DNA of 64,000 nucleotides from Rallus limicola (GCA_022605955.1 JAKCOZ010000001.1:18716146-18780145), one strand, 5' to 3'. Positions 23,201 to 38,200 are shown, numbered from the stretch's first letter. Made by a program: numbers and translations. The notes: generated by a model not told the origin, from the letters alone.

Positions 23201-26200
23201 TCACAGAGTTGGAAGAAATCATCTACAAGCTAAACACCATTCCATCCTAAAGATAAAAAATCTTAAAGGGCACAAGCTCTTCACATATGTAAAAGGCAGC
23301 TAATAGGTCATTACTCACTCTTTATATTACTAACATACTACTATAAGAAATAATGGGCTTAAATTATAGCAGAGAATGTTCATTTGAACATTTCCTATAT
23401 TTCCTAACAGTAAGGATAGCATGGCACAGAAATGGATTTCCTGGAGGAGATGGGGAATCCCTGTACTCTTTCAGACCAGATTAAAGAACGAGAGTTGTGC
23501 AGGTGATCATCTAAGGTCCCTTCTGCACCCTTAGTTCCACGAAACCAGGAAGCCAACCCAAGCCCCAAATAAAATGCTGAAGGTGACGTGGCAAGACTCT
23601 AATTAGAACTGTGGGAACTGGACATTATTATGCATCCTGGTTGCTTATAACACAGCTGAAGCTAGAGAGATGAAGGGTAGACGTTCCTTCTTTGCAGTGC
23701 TGTAGGACTAAACCCAGGTTCCCAGCCAGCCTGCTGTGCTACTTTTTGAAAGTTCATTTTATAGATGCAGTATGACAATTCACCACTCTAACTTTATCCA
23801 GTCATGAATGCAACAAATCCCATTGAAATCTATGAGCCATCAGTTTGTGCAACGAGGCAGGAGTGTGCTGAAACGCTCTAAGGAGTAGGAGCAACCTGAA
23901 GTACCCACCGAACTAAACACTAACCCAAAGGATTGAGATGTCCAGATAACCATAGGCAAAATGGCAGTGAATCCTCTGCAAATGTTACCCCTGATGCATA
24001 TGCATAAATACACTCTTTTGTCCTGTAGCACTGCTATTATACCCCAGCAGCTATGGCATCTCCCAGTGCTCACCTAGGGCCAGCAACATTGAAGGCATGT
24101 AGCTATTGGGATCTCTATCATGGGCAACAATTCTCTGAGCCTGGTTGCTGAACCCAGACACCTAGAGATGTACCTTGGGAAGAGCAGTAGTTCCCATGAT
24201 GATGGCCCAAGGTGTGAGGCCACAGCAGTGAGGCTTGCTGTGTCTCCTGCCTGGCTCACGGGGTCCATAGTTCTCCACCTCCTTATGCTACTGATTTCCT
24301 GTCAGGCGCTGTCTTCCTCAGGGGGGTTGGGGTGAATGTGCTCGGCCTGCTCATTAGGGATAAGAGAGCACCAGTAGTCATATAAGTGATATTCTTGCAT
24401 CTTCCCACAGACATTGTGTTCACACAAGTTGATCATTATGTTGCCGAGCTATGGGGACTCTGGATGGCTTCAAGGACATAAACTTGTTCTTTGACCAGAA
24501 CAGCTCTTTCCCAGTCCCTGTAGGGTCTGCAAAATGTCAGTGTTTTCATGAGACTGTGGCCTTCCCTCCCCTCCCCACATCTTGTTGTCGTCCTGCTTAC
24601 AGATCTGCTGTTCTGAGATTATTCTTTTTATTGAAATGGTCAGGACTGAAGCACAGCTGCACAGGAAATAAAACCAGGCCGCCTCATTCCCTCCTCATTT
24701 CCACAGCATGGGGATGTGGTCCCCCCATAATACGCCTATTGTCATTCTCTATCCTTGCCTGACACCAGGATAGCGAAGGGGGCAGCCGCCTGGCCTGGCC
24801 CCTGTTCATAGCAGCTCACGTTCCTGTTCTGGGAGGGCTAGAGAAAGGGGATACAACCTACAGCTCTGCTGTGACAAAGCAGCGCCTGGTCTGTGTGATG
24901 GGAGCAATGCCCAGGGGATAGACAGGCAGTAGGAGGCTGTGAAAGGATGAAATTGACAGAATAAATTGTAAAAAGCAGGAGCCACAGGGTTACAGATCAG
25001 GGAGAAGATGGCTACTCCCTGCTAAATTCTGCACTCGCTTTCCAATCCTATTCCAGGCCCAATGTGCAGGACATCTTATCAGGAGAAAGCTGCCTGCATA
25101 ATGGAGGGCTTTCAGACAAAGCCAATACAAACGCTAAGGGGCCAACGCTACTAGGAGATTAAATGAGCTAAATATTTATAGCTTGGCCAAATGACAACCA
25201 ACTGGAGATGTGATGTAAAAACAAAGGAGGGAATGAAACGTTTTAAGGTGGCTTTGAGGGCAGCACTGAAACAACCTGAAATTAAGGGAAACCAGACAAA
25301 ATTCTTTTTTCTTTTTGCTCCATCTTCTGTCCAAGAGAGGGGGGCAATGACCCAGAAATTCATATGAAGTATGCCTTGTGACAAAAATGGTTCCCAAATC
25401 TCTTTGTGCTCCTCGGGGCAGTAGGATGGGTGGCTGTATTTGGTGGTCTGCCCAATGACAGCTAATCCTAGGCCATGCCTCTGTGGTCTCTGCAGGTACA
25501 GACTCTGGGCAGACGCCTGTGCGGAAATGTTTGGAGGTCTCGACATCTGCGCTGTCAAAGCTGTCCACAGCAAAGATGGAAAAGACTATATCATTGAGGT
25601 GAGAGCATGGGAAACCTGAATCCAAGTCTCCCTTGGGAAGCATATCTGCAAACACGCTCCCTCGGAGTTCATGTGCACCAATGTGCTCGCTTACCCCTGT
25701 ATGCTCAGTCCAGCAGTCACCCTTCCCTGGTGCCCACCTTTTTCTCCAAGCTGTGGCCTACTGATATGCAAGAAACTGACTTAGAGTCTCAACTAAACTG
25801 GCAGATATGCAGCAAGGTGTCAGGGCTGAAATATCTTAATTTCTCACTGTAGACTGTGAAAAGAAAAGGAAAGTCACAGACTGCTTGGCCACCCCAGCTT
25901 CCAGCTGATAAAGCCCCACAGACTTACCAGCGTGGGTCAGAGGTGAAGTTCCCTTCTTAGTGAGCATGTAACAGCCTGCAAGTGTTGCTTGGAAGCATAC
26001 GAAGTTTGGCAGATCTCTGCACCAGTGTCCCAGTACACTCCTTGCTAGTCCGAGCACTTGTCAAGCCAGTCTCTCTCTCCTGGCTTCTAGGAGGGATTAA
26101 CAGCATCATGAACAAACATGGCCATATTCAGCCCAACCTGAATTCAGGTGCCAGAGGTTGTTAGCATATTAGTCATGCTAATTTCCCCCCCATTGCCCAT

Positions 26201-29200
26201 GCAGAGGTCCAGTTTGGAATTCGGACCATTAAAAAAAATCTCAGTTTCTCTCTGAATGTAGCTGTCTTTCCCAAACACTTTAAAGGGAACCTCAATAACA
26301 AAAATCCTAGTTGCATCTTCTTTAAAGGAGCAGAATAAATTATGGATGTAGCAAAAAGGTCCACAAGTAGCGAGGACAATTTAATTTAAAAAGCAGGTGT
26401 ATTTGCTTAAGTCTTTTACCTGGACAGCCTTCGCTACAGTAACAGAGCAGCAAGACAAAGTACCACAGAGTTACTATGTGCATCATGGACCACAAACTTC
26501 CGTGTTTAGAGCCCCATTAACTGGACAAACTGTGGCGCTGAGAGCTAAAGTTCAACATGTTCCTTGCCAGGCCAGGAGGCAGACGTGGGAGTGGGGTGAA
26601 TAGCACATTCAGGTCATCCTAACAGGGCAGAGAAGAAAAAGTTGGCCAGAAAATCAAAGTGGAAACTTGAGAGACACTCTGGGGGAGAGAAAATCTGGCA
26701 AGTAAGCAAGTGCCTCTGTCACTATGTGACTCAAGGAGGCACAGCATCTGACCTGCTGTAAACTCAACCACCACAGGCCGGCAAAGGAAGATGAGCAGAG
26801 CCAGCCCATGGCTTCGTGCAGGGGTGCTGACACACTGGAAAGCTATGTGTGGGAGAGCAGTCCCACCCGCTGAGGGTTGGGATGCTGATGAGAACCACAT
26901 GAGCCCTCCAGCGACTGCGCGTTCCTGCATTATGTATCTGCTCTCTGGGGAGCAGTGACCTGTCAAAGGCCATGCGATATAAGTGTGCTGCCAGCAGCAA
27001 AACACTAGCTAGCCCCATCTTTCCTGAAGTGATGGGGCCATGGCTGATGGGGTCTGCCCCTATATGCAATACATCAGCGCCTAAAGGAGCATCCCCCAGA
27101 GCAGGCTGTCTCCTTGCTGTGCATTTTTCCACCTCTGTGCACATGTAGCTGAGAAAGGAAGGGCAAGAAAGCAGTCTTGCTAGAGATGACTGCAACGGCA
27201 TTTGAACTCTGTCCATACATGGTCAGATAGGAGATGTGGATTTTATATTCCTGCATCTATTTTTGCATATAAGCCTACGTACGTGCACACATGGCTAATT
27301 CTGTGCTTAAGGATTATATGCCTCTGCCTGGGTACACCTCTGGGTTTTCACATCTGCTCCTGTGTGTGACTGACTGGATGAAAAGCACATCCATACACTA
27401 ACAGCCATCATCAGCTTGCACACAGAGACAGAAATGCACGCTAATATTCCTCTCTCCCAAGGTAAAAAGCAATGGATCTAATGTGATACAAATCACGAGA
27501 AGCACATCAGCCTCAGATGGGTCACGCTGAATTATCCCAGCGGAGAACTTGATTGAGCAGGCATGATGTACCAACATCTAGCAGGCATTCAGATGCCAGG
27601 CTGACGGACGTTGTCAGGAAAGGAGTAGAATAGTGCAATACAAAGACAGTAACAAAGCCAAACAGGCACCTTTTCGACATTATACAGATCTGAGCGAGAT
27701 GCTGACAAGTAATTAATTGCCTCCAGCCTACTTCCTGGGGTACCTTTTCTTGGTCTGAAATTGATCCTTTATTTTGCTTTTTTCTTTTGATAGTGGGAGA
27801 AAAAAGGTATCTGACAGTGCAACAGTTGTATTTTTCTTGGTGAGAAGGAACAGTGTGCCATGACATTTTACAAGACAGCACGCCTAAAAGGGCTGAGCAA
27901 ATAAGGAATTTGCACAATGCAATTGCAGGCAGTAATTAATTTTCACAGTCCAAAGCAGTTCTCTAGGAAGGATTTGCGGAGGTAGTGATGGGCAGTTCTA
28001 TGAACTCAGATTCATCACAGAGGATTGCTGCAAACAGAATCAGGTTAAGACAGATGAGTTATCAGTACAGCACAAGAGTAATCTTGCACCCATGGTATTT
28101 GCTGTTACTTGAACTTCACCTCCTTTTCTTTTCCCATGACAAACAGCAGAATCTAGAATGTTGCTGCCCTTCAAAGCACTGGCACACTTCGGCACCATTT
28201 TCATAACTCATTGAAAACTTTGAAGAAATCACTGGATTTTTTTCAAAGGTTTATTCTATTAAAACAGCTGTGAATTTAATGGTAAATGCTGGGGCTTCTT
28301 TTTCCTCTGATTAAAGAACTTTGTCACTCTGAGGGAATATTCAACATGAATAGTCAAAACTTGATCAGAAGGCCAGATCCTCAAAGTAGTGCTACTACTG
28401 TTCAGTACTACTGTTAACAATCCTCCTCCCTCTTTTCAGCAATCTAACCCTTTTCCATATCTCTGCTATGCTGACAAATATGGAGCAAGTGGAGGAAGAT
28501 CCATGAGATGTATTCATCCCCCTGGATCAGCTAAGCACTACCTGCCATACAGCTAACCTACGTTACTAGACATGGTCCTCACTGCCCACCAAGAAGCCCT
28601 GCTCATCCCTTTAGTGCTGCCATATCATTTCTTTTGATATGTCTAATCATGTTTCCTTCCTTCCCGAAAAATCACCTAACACCCTGCTCTTGCACACCAG
28701 AGCACGGAATAACAAGTCCAGCCTTCAGGTCTCAGTGTCAAATGGAGGGGGGGGGAGGTGGGGGGTTGGGGAGGAGCGGGACAGGTTTTCCTGATTCTCT
28801 TCTCTGCCCAGCTGCTTTCCACTCCCCCCTCATACACCTTATCAGGCAACAGCAGCTGCATCAGGAGCAGCCACTGACCTTGTGCAGTTTCAAAAGCCGG
28901 GTCCATATGTGCTGACGTCTTCTTGCCTTGCCCAGCTGTTCTGTGATCTCCCCAGAAGAGATGAGTGCAATCTGTCTGTGATTCATGTATTCCTTCCAGC
29001 TGTTTGATTTATTTCAGCATTAGCATTTGTATCTGCCCAGTTCCGGAGCAATTCCCCTGTCCCAAAGGACAGGCAAGGTGATACCTCATGTCACTTTCCA
29101 GTTCAGTGTCAGCCAGCTCTTGCTTTGCACACAGAAATCACTGCTGTTTTCAAAGGCCTTCCCTTACCCATATGATTGTTCCCTCACATATTTTGCAGTC

Positions 29201-32200
29201 TCTGACACCTCACATTCCCTTGCCAGATGCAGCAGGACAGCAGGCACCCTCATCCCTGGGGCACCTTCACCAGTTCAGGTGGAACCCCCTCCAGGGTTCA
29301 TTCCCTCTGTTGCCTTTGTTTTACCAAATAGCATCTTCCTCTCCAGCCACAGATATCGTGAAAAGCCGTTCTCAAGGTGAGGAAATGAGGGGCTTGGGGT
29401 GTTTTGCCCAGAGCTGGATCTCAGTTACAAGGAGGATCAGGGAGTCAGGAGCTGAGTCGGCTTCGCTGGGCAAGCTGTTGGCAGAGTAATGGCATCATCT
29501 AGTGGTCACACCGCTCCCTCGCACCGTGAGCTGCTGGGACCTCTTTTCTCACGCACGAATTAGCATTGCCAAACTAAAGGGGAACGAGTTTAAGATGGGA
29601 GTGAAGACTGCCCAGGAACCTGCTGGAGAGCCCCGGGAGCCCCGGGGGAATGACACACAGACGAGAACTGGCCGCTCCCGACATTGCTAGGAAACATCTC
29701 CTCCTCCTTTTTTTTTTAACAGAGAAACCACAAAATGGACAGCGGGATGAAAAGCCACTTTGTGTATTTAGCTGAGGGCTGCTGTCTAATTTTCTAACCT
29801 CCACTCACCCCCTGGGTCAAGTGGGCCATGGGTATAAACACCAACTCGCTCTTCACACAACCCCCAGTTAACGCCTCCTCAGCAGCTTCTCTAGTGACCA
29901 TACAAGACGCCTTTAGAAATTAATCCAAATTAATAGTTACTCTAACAAAATAGACTGGAATACAAGCTAAATGAATCCTCCACACCGATTTCCCTACTTT
30001 AAACCTTTAGAAAGCGGCGCAGAGCTTTCCCTTGGCTCCAGGAGCGGCCTCTCTCAGCCTGGCCAGGGTGGAGTGCGCTTGTTATCTGAGCGTGAGTCAG
30101 AGCCTTTCTTCCGCGGCACAACCTTTAACTCTGCACTTCCAGGGGGGGTTAATGTTTGGTTTAAAAATAAAAGCAAAACAAAATAAACTCTTCCAACCCT
30201 GATATTTTGGTACATTTATATTTACTTCATGAATCTTAACTTCATCGCAGCGCGGTTCTTCCTGTGGGATTTAGCTGATGTTTGCAAAGCATTTGATTTA
30301 TGATGAACTGTTGAAAATAGCGTTTAGCGCTGCTACACAGCCGAGGGGCTGCTGTGCTTTCATTACTGTTGTTGTTGTCAGACCATTTCTTATCTCAAAG
30401 ACCCTTTGACAGTTCCCCCTCACCCCCATCCCCACAGTCTTGCTTCCCAGCTTTCCTTAGCACCATTGTAGTACTTGCCTGGAAATCAGTCCTATCCCAA
30501 CAATATCAAGATGACAGGCAGTGAATAAGTTTACTTTTCTGCACTGGATGCTGTTGGTTTGGTGACATCCTATTCATCACACATTTGGGGTGTTTATTTC
30601 CCCCCTTAGGGTGCAGTGCTTTGCAAGTGTTTAATTCCAAGTGTTTCCTGGTTTCCTCCAGCCTCTGTTGCTCTCATCTCCTCAGGCTTTGGTATATGTT
30701 GTTTCCCTTCTCCTGCGGGCTTTTCTGCCGCAATCTCTCTCAAATGCTGTGAGACAATGCCAGGGATATCATCCATCAGAGGCTCCTCCTTAGGACACCT
30801 GAAGAAGCGAGTTTCTCTTTAGTTGATTTAGAAAGCCTCCAGCCACCAGAAAGCTTGGCTTGGCTTCTAAGTTCTGAAGGGAAAGAAAACTGGGTGGGGG
30901 GAGGAAGTACATTCCGTTTCCAAAAAAAAAAAAAAAGCCAAACCCTAAGTAAAATCCCACACCTAGGAAAGTCAAGCATGTTTCAGCATGGAGGGGAGTG
31001 GTGACTGGAGGTGTTGGCAAGGATGTGGAGACACAAATCAGGTTAGTGTGAAAGGTGAGTTGGAATAGGCATCTGCCACCAGGAAACCTCCTTACTAACT
31101 GTTGGTTTTCCCTCCTGTGGCAGGTGATGGACAGCTCGATGCCCCTGATTGGGGAACATGTGGAAGAGGACAGACAGCTTATAGCTGATCTGGTTGTTTC
31201 CAAAATGTCTCATCTTGTCATCACTTCTGGATCAACGCCGTCACCACTGAGGCCTTGGGTATGAGCAAACAGAGAACTTACAGCCATGCTGTTTTCCTAA
31301 ATTTCTCTCTCTCTTCTCCCTGTGGGTGTCAGGCAGTCAGACACTTCAGAAAGCTGAACAGTCCCACATGGGAGTGTATGGGATGGACTGACTCCTGCTC
31401 TTCCAAAGAAGTCTCTTGTAGACTTTTTGCAGCAGGCGCCCCTAAGAAACCCCTCTCCCTTCCTCTCCTTCTATAACTGTGGCATCACACCAGTAGTGTG
31501 GTTCATGCACCTAAACATTCTAAACTCATTGATTCATACTGAAGCCAGCCATTTCTAGAGGTTCTTGTAACACCCAACAGGGTGCTCTGTCTAACACCAT
31601 CCCTCAGCATAGGTTTCATGCCAGTTTTTGCATCCCTCATCAAAATTTGTGTTTCCCAGAAAAGAAAGTAAGAATCTCCACCAAGAGTTGAGTTGTTCCA
31701 TTCCTTACTGCAGACTTTCTTCTTTAGAGATGCCCTTCACTCCCTTCATCAGGAGGAGGCTTGACTAATGCTGAATTCACATAAGAACTTTTTTGATTTA
31801 AACTTTTTTTTCTTTTGCATTTAAACTGATCCCTTAGTGCCTCTCATGTACACTAATTCTGAGTATTAAACACATCTAAACTTAGTGCCATATCCCCCAG
31901 TGGCAGTTCTGGATAAATTAAACACACCAGAACACAAGTTGTGTCTCCAGGTATACGTGCTATACCTCTTTCAGTATGTAGCAAAAGGCTTGAGGACAAC
32001 AAAACTGTTCAAGAGAAAGGACAGGGGAGTGAACAGGCTGAGGGATAATGCTGGCTGCAATGCACTGGAACAGGTTCCATTTCCACTTGAGACAAAAAGA
32101 AATGGGAGAAAGGACTTCATGGCTCTCTGCTTTTGTCATATGACAGCCCACTCCTCCTAAGCCAGGTCCCCAGCATGGAGGGTATTCAGGGTAACTCCAA

Positions 32201-35200
32201 AATGAGTTTTAGCCAGAGTGAGGGGTAAATGTAATAGACACTAAAATTGCCTTGTGGCAGGGAAAGTGATACAGAAGGGATGTGATTCACTCCGGCCAAA
32301 GTGAAATCAACAACTGCCATCTGAGATAACCAAGACACAGAGTGTATAAGCTATGAGCAAAGGAGAAGCCAACAGAAACTGAGATGCATCTGTTGTCTGT
32401 GTAATATACTGGTAGAGGATTGGATTACAACAGACCTAAAATAGGAACAAAATAGGAATAAAATAGGTTGACTTGGAGCAATAGGGTATCAAATAGTAGA
32501 GTTAAATAAGAAAAGGTTCATCTTCAGGAATGCAACCTACAAATATTTGAATACAAAATCAAGAAAATTAAAATCACAAACATGTTAACTAGAGAGCATT
32601 TAGCACTAGAGAAAGATCTTGGTACAACAAACACTGCAGAAACCACACAGGCTGAAATTACTAACATAACACCTAGTTCCAAATGGGCAAATAGAAGTAA
32701 TTACATGAGGCTGGGTGGATGCAGAACTAGAGCTACAGGTAAACACTCCCCAGAACAAACCAAAATAACAATTCTGAATAGAAAGACAGCAGTATCGAAT
32801 ACCTGGAAGCATGAATACTTGCATATCCTATGGGTATGCATAGAATATATATACATACACTTTTGGAGCTCTCTATACTAGTCTCTGGATCAAGAAAAAT
32901 TGAGAAATTATGAAACAATGCATGCACAGCATTGACAGAGCTATGAGACATATCAATGTGAGATTACAGGTATCAAGAAGCAAGTCAAACAGCACAGTGG
33001 GACAGCAATTCAGAGAGAGTTCCCCATCTCTGTAGATGTCTGCTTCCTGGAACTGCAAAATCCAAGTGCAAGAGGAAAAAACACCCTGTCTGAGTGTTAG
33101 AGGTACAAATTCAGGAAGTGATTATATACTATTAGATTTGAGGTCCAAGGGATAGACATGATATCAAAATATAGCAGTATGAATCAAGCAGTTTAAAAAT
33201 ATTCTTTTAATAAAATAAGAACATTTTTAATTCACATAGCATTAGAAGTAAAGCTGTATGGATGAGGTACTTAGGGACATGGTTTAGTTAGTAATATAGC
33301 TGGTAGGGGGATGGTTGGACAAGATGATCTTGGAGGTCTTTTCCAACCTTAATGATTCTATGTTATTTGAGAGACCATTGCTTTCCAGAATGCATATATA
33401 CATTTCTGATCTGCTCTTGAATATAAGAAATAAACCTCTGGAGTTAAGTGGTAAAGTGATAGAGGATATTCAAGACATACATTAGAAAAAAAAAAAAGGG
33501 GGAGGTGTCTTTCAAATTTGGAAACATGCCATTTAAAAACACCTTTATGGACCACCATGAAAGTAATAAAAGGAAACATAAGGAGGATAGGAACTGATTT
33601 TGAAGGATGGGGAAAGAATGAAATTATTCTTTTAGCTCATCGAAAGATGAAACCCTACCAAATAATTGGTAGATTCTATGGATCATGCAAAGTTAAGGGA
33701 AAAAAAAGGAAGACTAAGGGACTGTGTTGTGATTCCAGGAAATTGCTGAAAATGGAGAAATATTTAAACCATAAATAGTTTTTCCTGATAAGAGAGACAG
33801 AAATGAGAGGGGGAAAAAAAACAGTGATTAAATCAGTGATTACTGATACTTTAAAAAAATATTAAGCCATCAGACTCAGATGGCTACATCAAACTAACTG
33901 AATTTAGGAGATGACTAAGCTGCCAAGAAAAAAAATTTTGCAATTTCATTACAAAAAGTTTTTGCTCTAGAGGATTGGTGTACAACAGATACTAAATATG
34001 TGCTTAAAAAGCTGTAAGTCATGGATCTTATGAATTATCTCAGATAATATTTTAAAGAATAATACAGAAGACTAATAAACCAGCAGAATTATGGCATAAG
34101 ATCATCTACCACTGTTTTGCAAAGAAAAATATCCCATTAATTTCCTTTTGATTCTTTTTCCATCATTTCTTTGAGAATTCTTTCATAAAGTGGTAGATAA
34201 CAGGCAATAAATCAAAACAACTTAGCTAGCTAGACTGTCAAAAAGGCTCAGACAAGGCAACAGACAAGTACTATGAAAGAAATCAAGCAGGGAGGGGCTA
34301 AAAGCTGAAGCTTCACTATGGAGCAGAAGATGTCTTCAGGTGATGACATAAATGTGACAGATTCTTGCAAACACTTAGCAGAGGGGATACAGAAAGGATG
34401 CCTGGTCATATTGGTAATTGGGTTAGTTGAGCCCAGAACAGGTTAAGAAGTTAATGCCAACCTTCTTTTCATGGCTACAACATGAAACCTGGTTTCATGG
34501 TTACAGCTGTGGTTCTCCAACTCTCTGCCCCATCTCCATCCCTTCCTGTCACTGTTTCCCTTCCAAAAGCAGAAGACCTTGGGCTGGCCCTTATCCCTTC
34601 AACTCTGAGACTCAAAATTCTGTTTTGCCTTCACCTCTGAGAAACCTTGGGTTGGCTGTGGGCAAAGGCCACGGAGGTGAATATGAAATCTGAGTCCCTT
34701 TCTTTGGTTGGTCTAATCAGGATGTCTCACAGCACTGGGACAGTAAATTTCCACCAGCACCAATGAAAGGTTTAGTCTCCCAAGTTATGTAGAACTAGAA
34801 GCCAAGAATGGAAAATTCCCAGATTTTCCTCCAGATCCATTTGGCAAGTCCCAGAAAAAAAGTGTAAAATATAGTCTGGCAACCTCATCACATCTATGTT
34901 AGTTCAAACTTGTTTCAATACTATGAAACATTTTTTCCCATTTCCAGAATCACTGAGCTCATTCTCCCAATCTTCCAGGAGCGTTGAAGACCCTTTTATC
35001 ACTGTGCTCTCCATGTAAATAATCCAGCAAGTACCAGCCTATCTGTCTCCAGCCCCCCTGCTTTCATAAACAATTTTTACAATAGATTTACTCAGACTTT
35101 TGTTAATCTTGGACCAACCCTTTGTGCAACAGTTTCTGCACTGCTTAATGTGTGTATAAAAATATCTGTCAAAAAGACTAAACAGTGAGAGAGAAGAAAG

Positions 35201-38200
35201 TGCAGATGGCACCAACTTATTTGCATTAGTCAGGACCAGGGATGGCAGGGAGAGCATCTGACAGAGTTAAGACATGTTAAGTCACCACAACAGCAAATGC
35301 AAGTCTGCACAGAAGACTGAAAGGTAAGCTAAGATGGGGGTAGAGGGAGGGAGAACATAAATAACCTGTAGACCATGCGAGTGGTACTAGCCATGCTGCT
35401 GGAGAAAAACATACACATACGAGCTAATGAAAACCATTGCTCAGCCTATGGTTGTGTTGACAAGGGAGAAGCAGGAAATTGGGATGCAGGAGAAATGAGC
35501 TGGTGATGCATACAGAGAACCCAGATACTGCTGCATCTGGAGTAACGTCAGCAGACCTGCCTCTAGCATCTGCAGAAGGAATCACAAGCCTGGCAAAGGA
35601 AAGTAGGTGATGAAAATTATTAAGAGCCTGGAAACATTCACATGGTGGGACTGAGTCTCTTGGCTTTAGGAAGGAGGTGAATGAGAGGGAGGGCAGTAAA
35701 GGTTTGCAAAATAACGAACAGCCCAGCAAGGGTGGGTTGTGAGAACTGTTCTCGAAAGTCAGAACAAAGCGAAGGAGTTAGGAAATGGGAAAAGGAGGGA
35801 GGCTGAGAGCTGAGCAAGACTCAGAGGGCCTGGGTGTAAATATCAAACCAAAATATCTGAAACTGCTACAAGGATTTTGTGGAGCGGATAATAAGTTTCA
35901 TGTTTCAAGGATTAAGCTGGCCCTTGCTTATTAGCAATCAAAAGGAGACCCCTTAGGGTAAAGAGACGATTACTCCATAGATGTTTCCATGGTTCATCCC
36001 TCCTTCCTTTGGAACATCTGGTGCTGGCAACTGTCCAAAATAGGAGATAGGACTAAGAGACCCCCTCAGGCCTGATGCATTTGGTAATTCCTGATTAGCT
36101 AAAAAACATTCTAAATTGTAACTTCGTTGTTATTCCCTTTGAGCAAACAACTTCTGTGCTCTTGATTACTCAGCTCTCCATTTTAGTCCCAGGAGATTTT
36201 ACCAGCCAGATGCTCTGTGTGTGTATATTTAAGGAACACTTCATGACTCTGCAGTTCCTATATTACCACAGGGCTTCTCTCTGGGGACTCTGTATTAACT
36301 GGAATGTTTTTTTTCCTCTAGCCTCCACAAGTTCAGCCTGTGTCAATGAAATCCCAGACCGGACCTCAACTTGGACCACTGTCGCAACCTCGGCCTCCTC
36401 CCCAAGGTACACATCTGTGGGTCCCATGACAGTTTGGCCTGAGACATACCAGTATCTAAATAAAAGCTATTGGGATAGAATTTTCACTCATTGTTCTGAT
36501 TCACTGACACGCAGGCAGCAAATGCTGTTAAAGCAGCTGTGTTATTCCACAGCAGCTCAGAAAGGGGGGTGAAACTTTGGTATAGACCCAGCTGACAGCT
36601 GGTAGCGTTTGGCTCAGCAGTGTGAGGACACTTGGACTGGCCCCAGAGCAGAGTCCAAGGCACGGGGTATATGTGTGTTTGCACAAAGCTATAGGAACTG
36701 CAAGCATTAAGCAATGGGAAGATGCTGTCACTGTCAGGCTTGGAACAGACACCAACATGGTGAGATGCAGGATCCTTGATCCATCCTGTCAGCAAGAACG
36801 CACCCCCAGCTCCTCCTGACAGCAGAAGCAGGTTTGACTTACATGTTGTTCAGAACAACCAATTTGGTTTGTTGTCCTGATTTACACTGAGGTAACAAAG
36901 CACAGGGCTGCCCTGCAGGTTTCCCAGGCCACGCCAACTGCTCAATTCATATAACCAATTCGACACTCCTTTTTGCCACTTTTGTCCTTTCGTTTCTCCA
37001 CCCCAATCTCCTAGCAAATTAACACTCACATCTAATTACTTTTTCCTACTCAGCCATAGTTTTGCTGCATCCAAAGTTTGATATTTCTGATACAAAAGGT
37101 ATCTATGTAATCTTGGCATTATATGCTACTACTGGTATGTTGACCTAGGAATTGCTGACCTTGCAGGATCTATCTCCAGTACTTCCCTTCAATTCTCTAT
37201 GAAGTGTTTTTCTTGCCTAACTCCCCTTTGGCCACCTGCAAAATCCAGCCAGCCATCACTATGCTGTCTGGGAGCTGCTTTTGTCAGCTTCTCACACTGT
37301 TATCTGTCATGTCCAGCAATTTCTCACATCCAATTATTTTCCACATCCTTTTCAGGTTTGAGAGTTTTCTACCGCTATGGCTGAAGCCACCTGCTGATAA
37401 TGCTGGAACCGATATATGGATAACAATATAGATGCATAGTGTCACATCAAACCGCTGGTCCCACAAAGGGATTGCTGACCTAAACCAGCAGATCCATCTT
37501 TCATTTCCTGCAGAGTTCGGTCTCTAGTGACTCTTCTTTCCCAACACAGGAAGTGCTTACTAAGGATAAGAAATATTAGTTACATAGAAGAGTACAGCAT
37601 GTGGAAATTACTCTCTTTAGGGAGAGTGGCAGAGCTTCTTTAGCACTGAAGGAGGTAGAGAAATGGACAACAACTCTAGAGATGTGAACATGACACCAAT
37701 GTTAGGCCAATAGTTTTCCCTTATCCTTCTGCAAGAAGCTACTCCAAGAATACTCTTTCCCCTTAGCAAAATCCATTTTTTCACATAGATGCTCTAGCTT
37801 GCTGCCCACCACATACACTTCCTCATGTTTATGTCTACATGTCCCATTCAGGTGGACCACGCCAGCCCCAGGGATCTCAGCCTCCACGGACAAATGCACC
37901 TCCACAGCAGCGGCTCTCTCCTCAAGGACAGCAGCCCCAGAGTCCCCAGTCCACTTCACCTCAGCAGCAAAGGTCACCTGGATCTCCACAGCAAGTCCGA
38001 TCAGCAACCGGGTCCTCTCCAGTCCAGGCTTCCAAGGCAGGCATGTTCCCTCCACAGCAGCCCAGACCTCCTGCTCAAGGCCGGGCTCCTAATCAGCCAA
38101 GCCCCACTGAAACGTCCAAGCAGCAAGCCACCCCACACCCACATCTGAAGTAGGTGCTCTGTTAAACTGCTGGTATATATAAATATTAGAATAAGGCTGT

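Larger units (their letters stand above)
22130..25495 (+). other. SYN3 intron between exons b and c
   Basis: About 3.4 kb. It holds the 27-bp tandem duplication and a possible old CR1 remnant; otherwise nothing recognised. Confidence 0.7.
31259..36321 (+). other. SYN3 intron between exons d and e
   Basis: About 5.1 kb, with a CR1 3' end and an A-rich, possibly LINE-derived part. No coding exon recognised. Confidence 0.7.

Noticed and set aside
23180..23260. Possible CR1 end (gtcacagagttggaagaaat)
   Set aside because: Only a short loose resemblance to the CR1 tail, with no flanking CR1 sequence or terminal repeat.
29490..29510. Possible CTCF site (catctagtggtcac)
   Set aside because: Matches too few consensus positions to be worth annotating.
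37702..38153. Alternative open frames over SYN3 exon f (minus strand and another plus frame)
   Set aside because: They are shadows of a Pro/Gln-rich coding exon whose correct frame is fixed by splice phase and family similarity.
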